Part shown: piece by piece, positions 1-7,280 of the stretch | How the letters are laid out: each line of letters starts with the position of its first letter | Position numbering within the stretch: the stretch's first letter is position 1 | DNA from: Myxococcales bacterium | GTDB taxonomy: Bacteria; Myxococcota_A; Polyangia; Fen-1088 | Assembly: GCA_003170035.1 (NCBI GenBank) | Contig: PMZX01000158.1 | Span: 1 to 13,510 of the forward strand | DNA: 13,510 nucleotides | Direction of reading: 5' to 3' | The notes under the pieces: model-generated | Told to the model about the DNA's origin: nothing | The model's database searches: none | What the model saw: only the letters and a program-made list of their open reading frames with translations | Position numbers and translations under genes: made by a program

Positions 1-990
1 GGCAACACGCCGCTGACCGGCGACGCTGACTGGATACCCATCGGCGGCGTGGATCCAGGCCAAGTCCAGTTGTTCATCTTGAGCAATACATCGCGGCCGT
101 TGGTTGTGGATAGCAGCAACCCGCCCGACGGGTTCTGCGACGACATCAACCCTGACTTGGTGCCCACGACGAAGCCGCAGACCGACACCGACGCGCAGGT
201 CGTGAACATGCTGCCCATTTCACCTCACCGTGGAGCGGATTTCAGCCCAGAACCCAACGCCCCCTGTACCACAGGTGTTGGCTCGCCCCCTGACCCGGGT
301 TCCTTCTGCGGGACCACCTTCAATCTCAGCAAGGCTCAGTTTGATCCCAGGAACTCGACAGCCCATTGCTATGCGATGACGGAGGTTCTCTCCTATGTCA
401 GCATTCTGCCGTCCGTCTACACGATAGGGCCGATTGTGAACGACGGCCTGCAATGCGCTGGCCACCAGTTCGATGCTTCCAACAACCTCAAGGACGGCTG
501 GGCGTGCCTGGCTGCGACCGCAAGCGACACGCTAGGCAACAAGCAGGTCTCGCGCCCCATCCGGATCTGTGTCATGGCCACCCTGTCGAGCACGGCGTGT
601 GCAGAGTTCAAGTCTGTGGCGGCGGTGGTGCTCTCAGATCCAGTCGAGATTGACACTTCGGTTCCGCTGGTAGGCACGGGCGGTGCAGCCCTGCAGGCGA
701 ACGACGAGGTGGTGGTGTCAGCAGTGGTTGGAGTCTCGGGAATCAACCGGCGTTGGAAGGTGACTCCGCTCGACGACTCGGGCATGCGCTTCTCACTGCA
801 GGGCGCTCATGGTGCAGGGGGCGCCGCTTCGATTCCAGTGCAAGGGCGCGTCGTCCCGGTCGCGGCGATGCCCGACTGCACCGGCACGGTCATCAAGGCG
901 GCGACTGATGGGGGCCTACCGCTGGTCGACTACACGAAGCCGTGCAAGCAGTTCTCGAATTTCGTTGCGGGTGAGCTGCGACCGTATTGA
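1..990 (+). CDS. C-terminal part of a Cys-rich, probably exported protein (5' partial)
   Basis: The reading frame is open from base 1 and ends at TGA 988-990, giving 329 visible residues; the true start lies upstream of the window, and the first ATG (49) is internal. I do not recognise a named family. Ten cysteines are spread over the visible part, an even number that would suit disulfide bonds outside the cytoplasm. The stretch around WACLAATASDTLGNKQVSRP resembles the end of bacterial Ig-like surface domains, where an Ala-x-Asp-x-x-Gly-Asn motif precedes the last strand; this is only a resemblance. The remainder is rich in Pro, Gly, Thr, Ser and Asp with no long hydrophobic segment, as in secreted or lipoprotein surface proteins. 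The gene converges on the repeat-protein gene with a 15-bp gap. Function unknown; coding status is fairly secure from the long open frame and G/C-biased third positions. Confidence 0.75.
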   Translation, partial: GNTPLTGDADWIPIGGVDPGQVQLFILSNTSRPLVVDSSNPPDGFCDDINPDLVPTTKPQTDTDAQVVNMLPISPHRGADFSPEPNAPCTTGVGSPPDPGSFCGTTFNLSKAQFDPRNSTAHCYAMTEVLSYVSILPSVYTIGPIVNDGLQCAGHQFDASNNLKDGWACLAATASDTLGNKQVSRPIRICVMATLSSTACAEFKSVAAVVLSDPVEIDTSVPLVGTGGAALQANDEVVVSAVVGVSGINRRWKVTPLDDSGMRFSLQGAHGAGGAASIPVQGRVVPVAAMPDCTGTVIKAATDGGLPLVDYTKPCKQFSNFVAGELRPY

Positions 991-1005
991 ACAAAGGCGA
1001 ATCCG

Positions 1006-4000
1006 TCACCAGGTCTGTGTGTTCAGCCCGCGCGCACGGCGGTCGGGTGCGGGTTTGGGCGTACGGCCGTACCAGGCAGTCTTGGCGGCTGAGACCGGCT
1101 CCAGTTCGAACGGGATGAACAACACCTTGAGGTACCGGTTGCGGCCAATGCGTTCCCACCCCAGCACGCCGAGCAGGACTTCCCACATATAGTCGCCCGG
1201 TCGCTTGACTTGCGACTCCCAGAACGGCACGAACCAGAAGTGCGAGGTTCCGGTCTCGGAGCCCAGGCCCCGGCTGACCCAGATGCTGGGAAAGATGAAG
1301 GTCCCTTCCCAGGTCGGGCGACGGACACCGAAGTAGAAGGGAAACAAGACGGTGGTGCTGCGTTGTTCACTCCAGAAACGCCAGTAGAGCGGGAACGCGA
1401 TGGTGCTGGCGTCGTTGGGCCCGCTACGCCGGTAGAAGAGCGGCACCAAGGTGTAGGTCTGGTCGCTGACCTCGTTGCGGTAGCGCAAGAAGAACGGCAG
1501 GAAAGTGGTCACCCGGCTTTGGTGGTAGGCGTGCACATCGTAGTAGAGCGGCAGGCCCAGGGTGGTGGAGGAGGTGATGTTGCTGCGATGCCAGAAGAGC
1601 AACAGCCAGGTTGAGAGCGAGCGCTCGGGATTGAAATGCGCGTAGTGGAGGAGCGGTGGGATCACCCTGGTCGTGGTTTCGCTGACCTTGTCGCGATACG
1701 AGAACCAGAGCGGGAAGAAGGTCCAAAACCGGGTCTTCCAGTTGTCGCGCCAGGCGAAGTTGCCCGCGTACCACCACAAGCTGTCGGGCGCCTTGCCAAA
1801 GCCGAACACGGCGGTGGCGAAGGTTTGCGACAGACGTGAGTGACTCTCGTAGAAAAGGGGCAGCAGCGTCTCACTGCCCGCCTGGTTCGCGTGGTCACGC
1901 GAATACCAGAAGAGCGGCAAGAGACCGCGGGTGGTTTCGCTGCCCCGGCGCGACCAGAGCAAGGGCCCCGCCAGGTTGAACGAGCTTTGCTCGTCGCGGT
2001 TGGCAAAATGCCAGTAGAGCGGCATGAGCATGGCGTAGCTCTGGCTGCCCTGGCGACCTTGCCACCAGAGCGGGAACAACACATGGGTGCTGCCGTCGGG
2101 CCGGGTCGACTGAAAGTAGAGCGGCGACACCACGTGGCTGGTTTGGGTTTCGTGGTTGCGATGGTAGACGAAGAGCGGCGTCACCAGCAGGCGGCGCTGG
2201 GGACTGCCGGCCGAGACAAACAAGGGGACCAAGCCCGAGGCGTGGCTATGCTGCTGGTCGTTCTGGGTACGGAACCAGGGCCCGACCGTGAGGGTGCGGT
2301 GGTCGCGATCGTGGCTCGACCAGAAGAAGGGAAGGAAGCTGTCCAGTCGGTAACCGTCGTTGCTGCGGCGGCCGAAATAGAGGGGAAACACATAGGTGCC
2401 GGTGTCTCCTGATTCCCGATAGCGTGCATAGAAGGGAAAGAAGACCCGAGTGGTCACGCCCGGGCCATCAACCATGAGGTAGGGCCCGAACATGCGCGTG
2501 CGCTGGCCCGAGCCCTGGAAGTAGTGGTCAAGGTAGAGCAGGGGCACGCCGCGAGCCTGGACCGCGTCGCTGCGGTACCAGAAATAGGGAAGGACGAAGC
2601 CGGCCTGCAGGCCCGGACGGCGGATCCAGGCCGCCAGGGGCGAGGCGAACAGGGTGCTCCGGCTGTCGCGGCGATAGTGCGCGAAGGGGAAGAGGGTGAA
2701 GCTGGTTTCATCCTGGCCGCCCGGCCGTGCCCCGCGGCGATAGTGGAAAAGGGGGAACAAGGCATCGGTGGTTTCGCCACCCCAACTTCGGTGCAGGTAG
2801 GTCCCCACCGCGGTGGTGGTGCGGCCGGCGGCGGCGTCGCGAAACCGCCAGAAGAGCGGGAAGAGAACGAAGTGACTGCGTTGGCTGCCGCCACCCCAGA
2901 AGAGGAGAGGCACGATCCCCGCTGACGAGCCGGTCGGATCCACGTTGCGGAAGAAGAGGGGAGTGATGGTGGTAGAGGTGCCGTGGCGGGGATCGGCGAA
3001 ATGCCATAGCAGCGGAATCTGGATGTGGAAGCTGGCCCCGTCATCGTGCCCAGCGAAGAAGAGCAGGGGTAAAATGGCGACAAGCGAGCTTGTGGCGTCG
3101 CGTGCGTGATACCAGAGCGGGAAGGCCAGCGTAGTACTCGAGTGCCGGTCGCGGAAATGCCAGAGCAGCGGGGCTACGATCAGGTGGCTACGCTCACCGC
3201 GCTGGCCGAAAAACACGAAGGGGGAAAGACCCCCGCTGCTGCCGCCGTCGGAGAAGTGGCGGTGATAGGCCCACAGCGGGAAAATGCCGGCCGCGGTGGT
3301 GCTCTCGTCCGGGGAATGGCGGTGGAAATACAGGGGGAAGAAGCTGTGCGCACTTGCTGCCTGCGCCCGATCGTGGAAATACCAGAAGAGCGGAAAAACC
3401 ACGCGCGTCGACCCGGCGGGATCGAGGCGTTGGTAGTAGGGGCCGACCAGGGTGGTGGTGGCGTCGGCAGGAATGTCGCGATAGCGCCAGTAGAGCAGGA
3501 GGTACGAATCCAGCTCGCTCTGCCGATCGTGCCAGCGCAGGATGGGCGGCAGCAGCCAGGTCAGCCCGTGCGAGCCGGCGTTGTCGTCGCGACGATAGCC
3601 ACCGAGGGGCGACAGATACAGGGCCTTCTTGCCGTGGTCGGCGCGGCTGCCGAGAAAGAACGGCAGGATGAGCTGCCAGTTCGATCCCTTGTCCCGATCT
3701 CGTCCCCACCAGGCGAGCAGGGCAGCCGACCCCATGGACCAGGCGCCGCGCCGGATGTGGAACACAGGCGGGATGATGGTGGTGTTCGACTCCGGTGAGC
3801 GGAACGACCACAACAGAGGAAAGCCGACATCGTAGTTGTAGTTCTTGCTGCGGCCGAACCAGTACAACCAGAAGAAGGCGCCGGTCTTGTTCTCGCCATC
3901 TACCGACGAGTAGCCCAGCCAGGATCCGAAGTAGCCGCCCTTGGGGGTCGCGTGGCGAATTCCCACCGGCACGATGAGCAGGGTCGACTCGTCCCCGCTG

Positions 4001-4818
4001 CGCCAGTAGAAGTTGAGCGGCAAGGCATAGGTGAAGGCCGATTCCTTGGAGCGCCACGAAACGAAGAGGGGAGAGACGTCGAACTTGCGGTCGGGCGACC
4101 GCTTCCAGAAGTAGAGGAAACCGAGAAGGCCGAGGGCGCGGCCTTTGTCCGGATCGCCGACGCTGAATGAGCCCAAAAGCGGCGCGGCCCAGCCGAACTT
4201 GGTCGACGTGTAGAAGAAGGGCCACACCGCCCATGAACGCGCGTCCGGCTGCCGGGTGTGCGAGTAGAGCCCGACCACCGTGACCACACGCTGCTTGAGA
4301 TGGTCTTCGATTCGCCAGTAGAAGGGAAACACGATCTGTACACGGGACTCAGGGCTCCAGAAGTGCCAGTAGAACGGGGCGAGCACCCGGTGGCCCGGGT
4401 TGCCCCGGCGCGACCAGTAGAAGGGGATGAAGTCGAGGGATGCGCCTTCCTTGCGGAAGAGCAAGAGATTGAAGGCCCTCTCGAAGGAGCGACAGACGCC
4501 CTGTTCGCAGATGGTATCCACCGGGCACTGATCATCCCGGCTGCACGCTGGCCCCGCGGCGGTCGTAGTCGTGGTCGTGGCCGTGGTCGTGGCCGGCCTT
4601 GCGAACTCAGACACTCCATCCGGCGCCGGCGCTGCCCTGGCCGGTACCGGTTCCTCTTCGGCCTGCGCCGTGCGGAAGGGCAACAGCGAGCCAGACCGCA
4701 TGTTGCGGGCAAAGGGATCCAGGTTGGTGGCCGACCAGGCGTACCCCGGCAGCCCGATCGCGACTGCCAAACCGGCTACCGCAACCCACGCTGACGGAAA
4801 GAGACGACGTTGTTTCAT
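1006..4818 (-). CDS. Giant exported FPLFW-repeat protein, function unknown
   Basis: A 1,270-residue protein that I cannot assign to a named family. The start at 4818 is chosen because it gives a clean signal peptide (MKQRR, then a hydrophobic core, cleavage likely near residues 28-30) and lies 16 bp after the upstream stop; a start at 4893 would overlap that gene and add an Arg-rich, non-signal N-terminus. Order: signal peptide; low-complexity Ala/Pro/Thr linker with a poly-Thr run (77-86); a four-Cys module at 92-109 (C-x5-C-x5-C-x4-C, CPVDTICEQGVC), a pattern often seen in myxobacterial surface proteins; then about residues 131-1200 made of 50-60 degenerate repeats spaced 17-19 residues. 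The repeat core is hydrophobic-Pro-hydrophobic-aromatic-Trp/Tyr (FPLFWRFRD, FPLYWRFWS, APLLWHFRD), preceded by Ser/Thr and followed by a polar, charged turn. There are no cysteines after 109. A predicted beta-rich envelope protein (barrel, solenoid or sheet) is inference. Last gene of the glyA operon. Confidence 0.85.
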   Translation of the reverse strand: MKQRRLFPSAWVAVAGLAVAIGLPGYAWSATNLDPFARNMRSGSLLPFRTAQAEEEPVPARAAPAPDGVSEFARPATTTATTTTTTAAGPACSRDDQCPVDTICEQGVCRSFERAFNLLLFRKEGASLDFIPFYWSRRGNPGHRVLAPFYWHFWSPESRVQIVFPFYWRIEDHLKQRVVTVVGLYSHTRQPDARSWAVWPFFYTSTKFGWAAPLLGSFSVGDPDKGRALGLLGFLYFWKRSPDRKFDVSPLFVSWRSKESAFTYALPLNFYWRSGDESTLLIVPVGIRHATPKGGYFGSWLGYSSVDGENKTGAFFWLYWFGRSKNYNYDVGFPLLWSFRSPESNTTIIPPVFHIRRGAWSMGSAALLAWWGRDRDKGSNWQLILPFFLGSRADHGKKALYLSPLGGYRRDDNAGSHGLTWLLPPILRWHDRQSELDSYLLLYWRYRDIPADATTTLVGPYYQRLDPAGSTRVVFPLFWYFHDRAQAASAHSFFPLYFHRHSPDESTTAAGIFPLWAYHRHFSDGGSSGGLSPFVFFGQRGERSHLIVAPLLWHFRDRHSSTTLAFPLWYHARDATSSLVAILPLLFFAGHDDGASFHIQIPLLWHFADPRHGTSTTITPLFFRNVDPTGSSAGIVPLLFWGGGSQRSHFVLFPLFWRFRDAAAGRTTTAVGTYLHRSWGGETTDALFPLFHYRRGARPGGQDETSFTLFPFAHYRRDSRSTLFASPLAAWIRRPGLQAGFVLPYFWYRSDAVQARGVPLLYLDHYFQGSGQRTRMFGPYLMVDGPGVTTRVFFPFYARYRESGDTGTYVFPLYFGRRSNDGYRLDSFLPFFWSSHDRDHRTLTVGPWFRTQNDQQHSHASGLVPLFVSAGSPQRRLLVTPLFVYHRNHETQTSHVVSPLYFQSTRPDGSTHVLFPLWWQGRQGSQSYAMLMPLYWHFANRDEQSSFNLAGPLLWSRRGSETTRGLLPLFWYSRDHANQAGSETLLPLFYESHSRLSQTFATAVFGFGKAPDSLWWYAGNFAWRDNWKTRFWTFFPLWFSYRDKVSETTTRVIPPLLHYAHFNPERSLSTWLLLFWHRSNITSSTTLGLPLYYDVHAYHQSRVTTFLPFFLRYRNEVSDQTYTLVPLFYRRSGPNDASTIAFPLYWRFWSEQRSTTVLFPFYFGVRRPTWEGTFIFPSIWVSRGLGSETGTSHFWFVPFWESQVKRPGDYMWEVLLGVLGWERIGRNRYLKVLFIPFELEPVSAAKTAWYGRTPKPAPDRRARGLNTQTW
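1219..4428 (-). repeat. Tandem 17-19-residue coding repeats with FPLFW core (50-60 units)
   Basis: Residues 131-1200 of the giant protein are tandem degenerate repeats. Cores in the best-preserved block fall at residues 476, 495, 514, 533, 550, 567, 584, 602, 620, 637, 654, 672 and 689, a period of 17-19 residues (51-57 bp). Near residues 210-330 and 1000-1030 the period is blurred. On the + strand the cores appear as recurring CCAGAAGAGCGG or CCAGAGCGGGAA words. Copies are clearly diverged at DNA level, so this is an old internal expansion, not a recent duplication. Confidence 0.85.
4561..4590 (-). repeat. Thr-codon simple repeat encoding TTTATTTTTT
   Basis: A short run of ACC/ACG codons (one Ala codon inside) encodes residues 77-86 of the repeat protein, in the linker between signal peptide and Cys module. 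On the + strand it reads as repeated GTCGTG/GTGGTC words, a sequence liable to slippage in multiples of three. It probably acts as a flexible, possibly glycosylatable spacer, which is inference. Confidence 0.6.
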
Positions 4819-4834
4819 GCGGCGGCGACTGCGG

Positions 4835-5389
4835 TCACGGCTGCGGTGGAAGCATCTTCCATTCGCTGTTCTCGCGCACGAAGACCACGTCACCGGTATC
4901 CGAATCCTCGCCCTTCTGGCGCGTGACTTTGAGGGTGGCCGTCTCTCCCTTCACGGATGAACTCTTGATGCTGAACTTGGTCCCCTCTACCTCCTTCTGC
5001 ATCTTCTTGAGGCCTTCGGTCGCCTGCCCCATCTGCGTGGCCAGCATGCCCTGGTACATGAGGGCATAGCAGTCGATCACCTTTTCCATGTTGCCCTCGA
5101 CTAGGGCTTTGCGCCACCGCTCGAAGGTCTTCTCGGGCGTGGAGAATTCAGCCCGCGCAGGCGGAAGCTGGAAGGAGATGCTCTTGATCTTCTCCTTGGG
5201 AACCTTGACCGTCTGCCCCTGGGTTTCGACGGTGAAGACGCCGTCGTAGTAGTGGATGAGCTTGCCGTTCATCTTGGTCTTGTCGAGCAACTCGAAGACC
5301 TCGGCGCGCGCGGCCGGCGCCCACAGGGCGGCCGCGAGCAAGGCCGCCGCCGCCAGGACAGAGGAGCGGACTGTGCGACTTGACGCCAT
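4835..5389 (-). CDS. Small secreted protein, SH3/Sm-like N-terminal part plus NTF2-like C-terminal part (tentative)
   Basis: A 184-residue protein with a clear signal peptide (basic SSRTVR, then Ala/Leu core, cleavage near ARA|EV, residues 29-30). Residues 30-75 read as short strands (VFELLDKTKMNGKLIHYYDG, then a Val-rich strand, then KIKSISF), the pattern of small SH3/Sm-like barrels in secreted bacterial proteins. Residues 84-181 begin with a helix (PEKTFERWRKALVEGNMEKV) and end with strands and a closing Glu-x-x-x-Trp-Lys motif (ENSEWKMLPP), typical of NTF2-like/DUF4878-type folds; both calls rest on pattern only. Start: ATG 5389 is preferred because GAAGGG lies nine bases upstream. The alternative ATG at 5398 overlaps the glyA stop (ATGA) but has its Shine-Dalgarno with no spacing. 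The gene sits between glyA and the giant repeat protein on one strand, so it is probably co-transcribed and may partner the latter in the envelope. Only one Cys (107). Confidence 0.85.
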   Translation of the reverse strand: MASSRTVRSSVLAAAALLAAALWAPAARAEVFELLDKTKMNGKLIHYYDGVFTVETQGQTVKVPKEKIKSISFQLPPARAEFSTPEKTFERWRKALVEGNMEKVIDCYALMYQGMLATQMGQATEGLKKMQKEVEGTKFSIKSSSVKGETATLKVTRQKGEDSDTGDVVFVRENSEWKMLPPQP

Positions 5390-5394
5390 GGTCG

Positions 5395-6654
5395 TCATCC
5401 CTTCACCGAAATTCCAGGGGCCGGGAAGCGGCCGGTCAACTCGCGCACCTCGGTCGCCACGCGGGCCGTGTTCTCGTCGCTCGGGTCGGACATCACCCGG
5501 TCCATCCAGGCCACGATCTGTTTCATCTCTGTGGGTCCCATGCCGCGGCTGGTGACCGCGGGCGAGCCGAGACGGATGCCGGATGGATCGAACGGCTTGC
5601 GTGTGTCGTAGGGGACCGAGTTGTAGTTGAGCTCGATGCCGGCCTTGTCCAGCGCCTTGGCCGCGACCTTTCCCGGGATGTTCTTGTTGGTCAGGTCGAC
5701 CAGGATGAGATGGTTGTCCGTGCCGCCCGAAACCACGTGGTAACCACGCGCCATCAATTCAGCGGCAATCACAGCGGCATTCTTGACCACGTTCTGCGCG
5801 TACTCGCGGAAGGCCGGCTGCGACGCTTCGTGCAGGGCGACCGCGACCCCGGCGGTAGTATGGTCGTGCGGTCCACCCTGCAGGCCTGGGAACACGGCCT
5901 TGTCCAGGGCCGCCGCATGGGCCGAGCGGCAAAGAAACATGCCGCCTCGCGGACCACGCAAGGTCTTGTGGGTCGTGGTGGTGACCACGTCGGCGTGGGG
6001 AACCGGCGAAGGATGGGCACCGCCCGCCACTAAGCCTGCGACGTGCGCCATATCCACTGCAAAACGGGCGCCCACCTCGCGTGCGATCTCAGCCATCGCG
6101 GCGAAGTCCCACAGGCGAGAGTAGGCCGTGCCGCCGGCCCACAGCAACTGAGGCCGTTCGCGGCGGGCCAGGTCCCGTACCTCATCAAGGTCGATGCGGC
6201 CGGTGTCCTTGCGCACCCCGTACTGGACCGACTGGAAGTAGCGACCCGTGATGGACACATTCCAGCCGTGGGTCAGGTGCCCCCCCATGGGCAGGGCGAG
6301 GCCCATCACCTTGTCGCCGGGCTTCAGAAAGGCGAAGTAGACGGCCAGGTTGGCCGGCGAGCCCGAGTACGGCTGTACGTTGGCGTGGTCCGCGCCGAAG
6401 AGCACGCAGGCGCGCTCCTGGGCCAAGGTCTCCAGCGGGTCCACGAACTGCTGGCCTTCGTAGTAACGCTTGCCGGCGTAACCTTCACTGTACTTGTTCG
6501 TGAAGACAGAGCCAGTGGCCTCGAGGACGGCACGCGAGACGTAGTTCTCCGACGGAATCAGGCGGATCTTCTCGGCCTGGCGGCGCTCCTCGGCGCGCAC
6601 CAATTCCAAGACCTTGGGATCGGTCACGGACAAAGGTTCATCGACGAAGTTCAT
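5395..6654 (-). CDS. glyA: Serine hydroxymethyltransferase
   Basis: Cytoplasmic PLP enzyme that interconverts serine plus tetrahydrofolate with glycine plus 5,10-methylene-tetrahydrofolate, the main one-carbon source. At 419 residues it matches the usual bacterial length (about 417). Visible family motifs: YSEGYAGKRYYEG (55-67, folate/PLP tyrosines), the GGHLTHG loop with the ring-stacking His126, VDMAHVAGL with Asp201 and His204, the Schiff-base Lys230 in VVTTTTHKTLRGPRGG, FPGLQGGP (255-262), and the carboxylate-binding Arg361 in SGIRLGSPAVTSRG. All key residues are present. Start ATG 6652-6654 has no evident Shine-Dalgarno, and a promoter-like pair ends eight bases upstream, so the message may be nearly leaderless. 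It is the first gene of a probable three-gene operon with two exported proteins, an unexpected pairing for a central-metabolism enzyme. Confidence 0.98.
   Translation of the reverse strand: MNFVDEPLSVTDPKVLELVRAEERRQAEKIRLIPSENYVSRAVLEATGSVFTNKYSEGYAGKRYYEGQQFVDPLETLAQERACVLFGADHANVQPYSGSPANLAVYFAFLKPGDKVMGLALPMGGHLTHGWNVSITGRYFQSVQYGVRKDTGRIDLDEVRDLARRERPQLLWAGGTAYSRLWDFAAMAEIAREVGARFAVDMAHVAGLVAGGAHPSPVPHADVVTTTTHKTLRGPRGGMFLCRSAHAAALDKAVFPGLQGGPHDHTTAGVAVALHEASQPAFREYAQNVVKNAAVIAAELMARGYHVVSGGTDNHLILVDLTNKNIPGKVAAKALDKAGIELNYNSVPYDTRKPFDPSGIRLGSPAVTSRGMGPTEMKQIVAWMDRVMSDPSDENTARVATEVRELTGRFPAPGISVKG
5399..5404 (-). promoter_or_regulatory. Ribosome binding site GAAGGG inside the end of glyA
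   Basis: On the minus strand GAAGGG directly abuts ATG 5398 but is nine bases from ATG 5389. This decides the start in favour of 5389, while the ATGA overlap with the glyA stop still indicates translational coupling. Confidence 0.5.
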
Positions 6655-6662
6655 GGACCCGC

Positions 6663-6691
6663 AAGCTATTCCGGCGGGGGTCGTGAGTCAA
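6663..6691 (-). promoter_or_regulatory. Candidate sigma-70-type promoter for glyA
   Basis: Reading leftwards, TTGACT (6691-6686, five of six to consensus) is followed after exactly 17 bases by TAGCTT (6668-6663, matching the first, second and last -10 bases). The -10 ends eight bases before the glyA ATG, which would place transcription start at or next to the start codon. The -10 is weak and this is unproven. Confidence 0.35.
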
Positions 6692-6703
6692 CGCAAGGAA
6701 CGC

Positions 6704-6748
6704 GCCCGGCCGCTTTTCGTCAAGCGGCAGGCAACTTGGCGGCCGGGC
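6704..6748. repeat. Perfect 10-bp inverted repeat with a nested 7-bp alternative stem
   Basis: GCCCGGCCGC (6704-6713) is repeated as its reverse complement GCGGCCGGGC (6739-6748) around 25 bases. The left arm can instead form a tighter hairpin, GCCGCTT (6709-6715) with AAGCGGC (6722-6728), with a six-base loop. The two pairings exclude each other. It lies in the divergent gap between glyA and the lipoprotein gene, so it could be an operator or a leader RNA structure of the lipoprotein transcript. High GC content makes chance stems common. Confidence 0.4.
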
Positions 6749-6781
6749 TGCCGACAACAGGGGCGTCCGTCAACGTCCTTC

Positions 6782-6788
6782 AAGGAGG
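6782..6788 (+). promoter_or_regulatory. Strong Shine-Dalgarno AAGGAGG for the lipoprotein gene
   Basis: AAGGAGG lies seven bases upstream of ATG 6796, a near-consensus site at near-ideal spacing. It fixes the start of the lipoprotein at 6796 although the frame is open far upstream. Confidence 0.85.
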
Positions 6789-6795
6789 CCCGAAC

Positions 6796-7266
6796 ATGAA
6801 TCCGATCGCTCGACTGGTTCACACAATTGTTCCTGTTTTCGCCCTGTCCCTCTTCCCACTCGCAGGGTGTGACGACAACTCGGCCGGGTCAAAGCCGCAG
6901 CCGGTGGAGCAGGTCATGCTCCACATCGAGGACGTGCCCGAGGACGTCGCCTGCCTGCGCATCACCGCCACCGGCAGCAGCCGTGAGATGGTGCGTGACC
7001 TCGAGGTCACCGTGGGCCAGGCCGTTGGCGAATCCTTCTCCGGCTTGCCCATCGGCACCGTCGTGTTCCAGGCTGCGGCCTACTCGCAAACCTGCGACAA
7101 AGTGACCAAGACCACGGTGCCCTCCTGGGTCAGCGAGGAGGTTTCTGTCACGGTGAGCCTCACCCACTCCACCAGCGTGTCGCTGACGCTGTACCGGAAC
7201 GGTCGGGCCAAGGTCAGCGTCGGCTTCGATCCCGAGGTTGACGCTGGAGCGCCGGACGGCGGGTAG
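6796..7266 (+). CDS. Small putative lipoprotein, function unknown
   Basis: A 156-residue protein with a short N-region, a hydrophobic segment and a lipobox (FPLAGC) giving a lipidated Cys25 after signal peptidase II cleavage. Asp at +2 (CDDNS) is an inner-membrane retention signal in E. coli; whether that rule holds here is uncertain. The mature part (about 130 residues) reads as alternating beta-strands: EQVMLHIEDVPEDVACLRIT, then a Glu/Val-rich strand, FSGLPIGTVVFQAAAYS, a Val-rich strand, and STSVSLTLYRNGRAKVSVGF. The phrase LPIGTVVFQAAAY followed by a Cys resembles single beta-sandwich (carboxypeptidase-regulatory or Ig-like) domains of surface lipoproteins. Two Cys (57 and 98) could pair. 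I do not recognise a family. It is divergent from glyA and followed by a strong hairpin, so it is probably a single-gene transcript. Confidence 0.85.
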   Translation: MNPIARLVHTIVPVFALSLFPLAGCDDNSAGSKPQPVEQVMLHIEDVPEDVACLRITATGSSREMVRDLEVTVGQAVGESFSGLPIGTVVFQAAAYSQTCDKVTKTTVPSWVSEEVSVTVSLTHSTSVSLTLYRNGRAKVSVGFDPEVDAGAPDGG

Positions 7267-7280
7267 CGCCACGCCCACGC

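Noticed and set aside
1219..4428. MORN, YD, WG or TPR repeats in the giant protein
   Set aside because: Period and core do not match: MORN is 23 residues with a YEGEW core, WG repeats have KWGYI, and TPRs are helical; the Pro/aromatic core here is different.
1210..4794. Long open frames on the + strand opposite the giant repeat gene (for example 1840-2412 and 3106-3798)
   Set aside because: They mirror the repeats of the minus-strand gene, have no signal peptide, Shine-Dalgarno or recognisable domain, and are typical antisense shadows in high-GC DNA.
4819..4893. Longer N-terminus of the repeat protein starting at 4893
   Set aside because: It would overlap the upstream gene and put a Cys/Arg-rich stretch ahead of an otherwise perfect signal peptide.
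6736..6752. Sigma-54-like GG-10-GC spacing upstream of the lipoprotein gene
   Set aside because: Only the invariant GG and GC and a few more bases match, and it overlaps the GC-rich inverted-repeat arm; too weak to call.
6043..6795. Upstream extension of the lipoprotein frame across glyA
   Set aside because: It is antisense to glyA; the strong AAGGAGG and the lipobox signal peptide fix the start at 6796.
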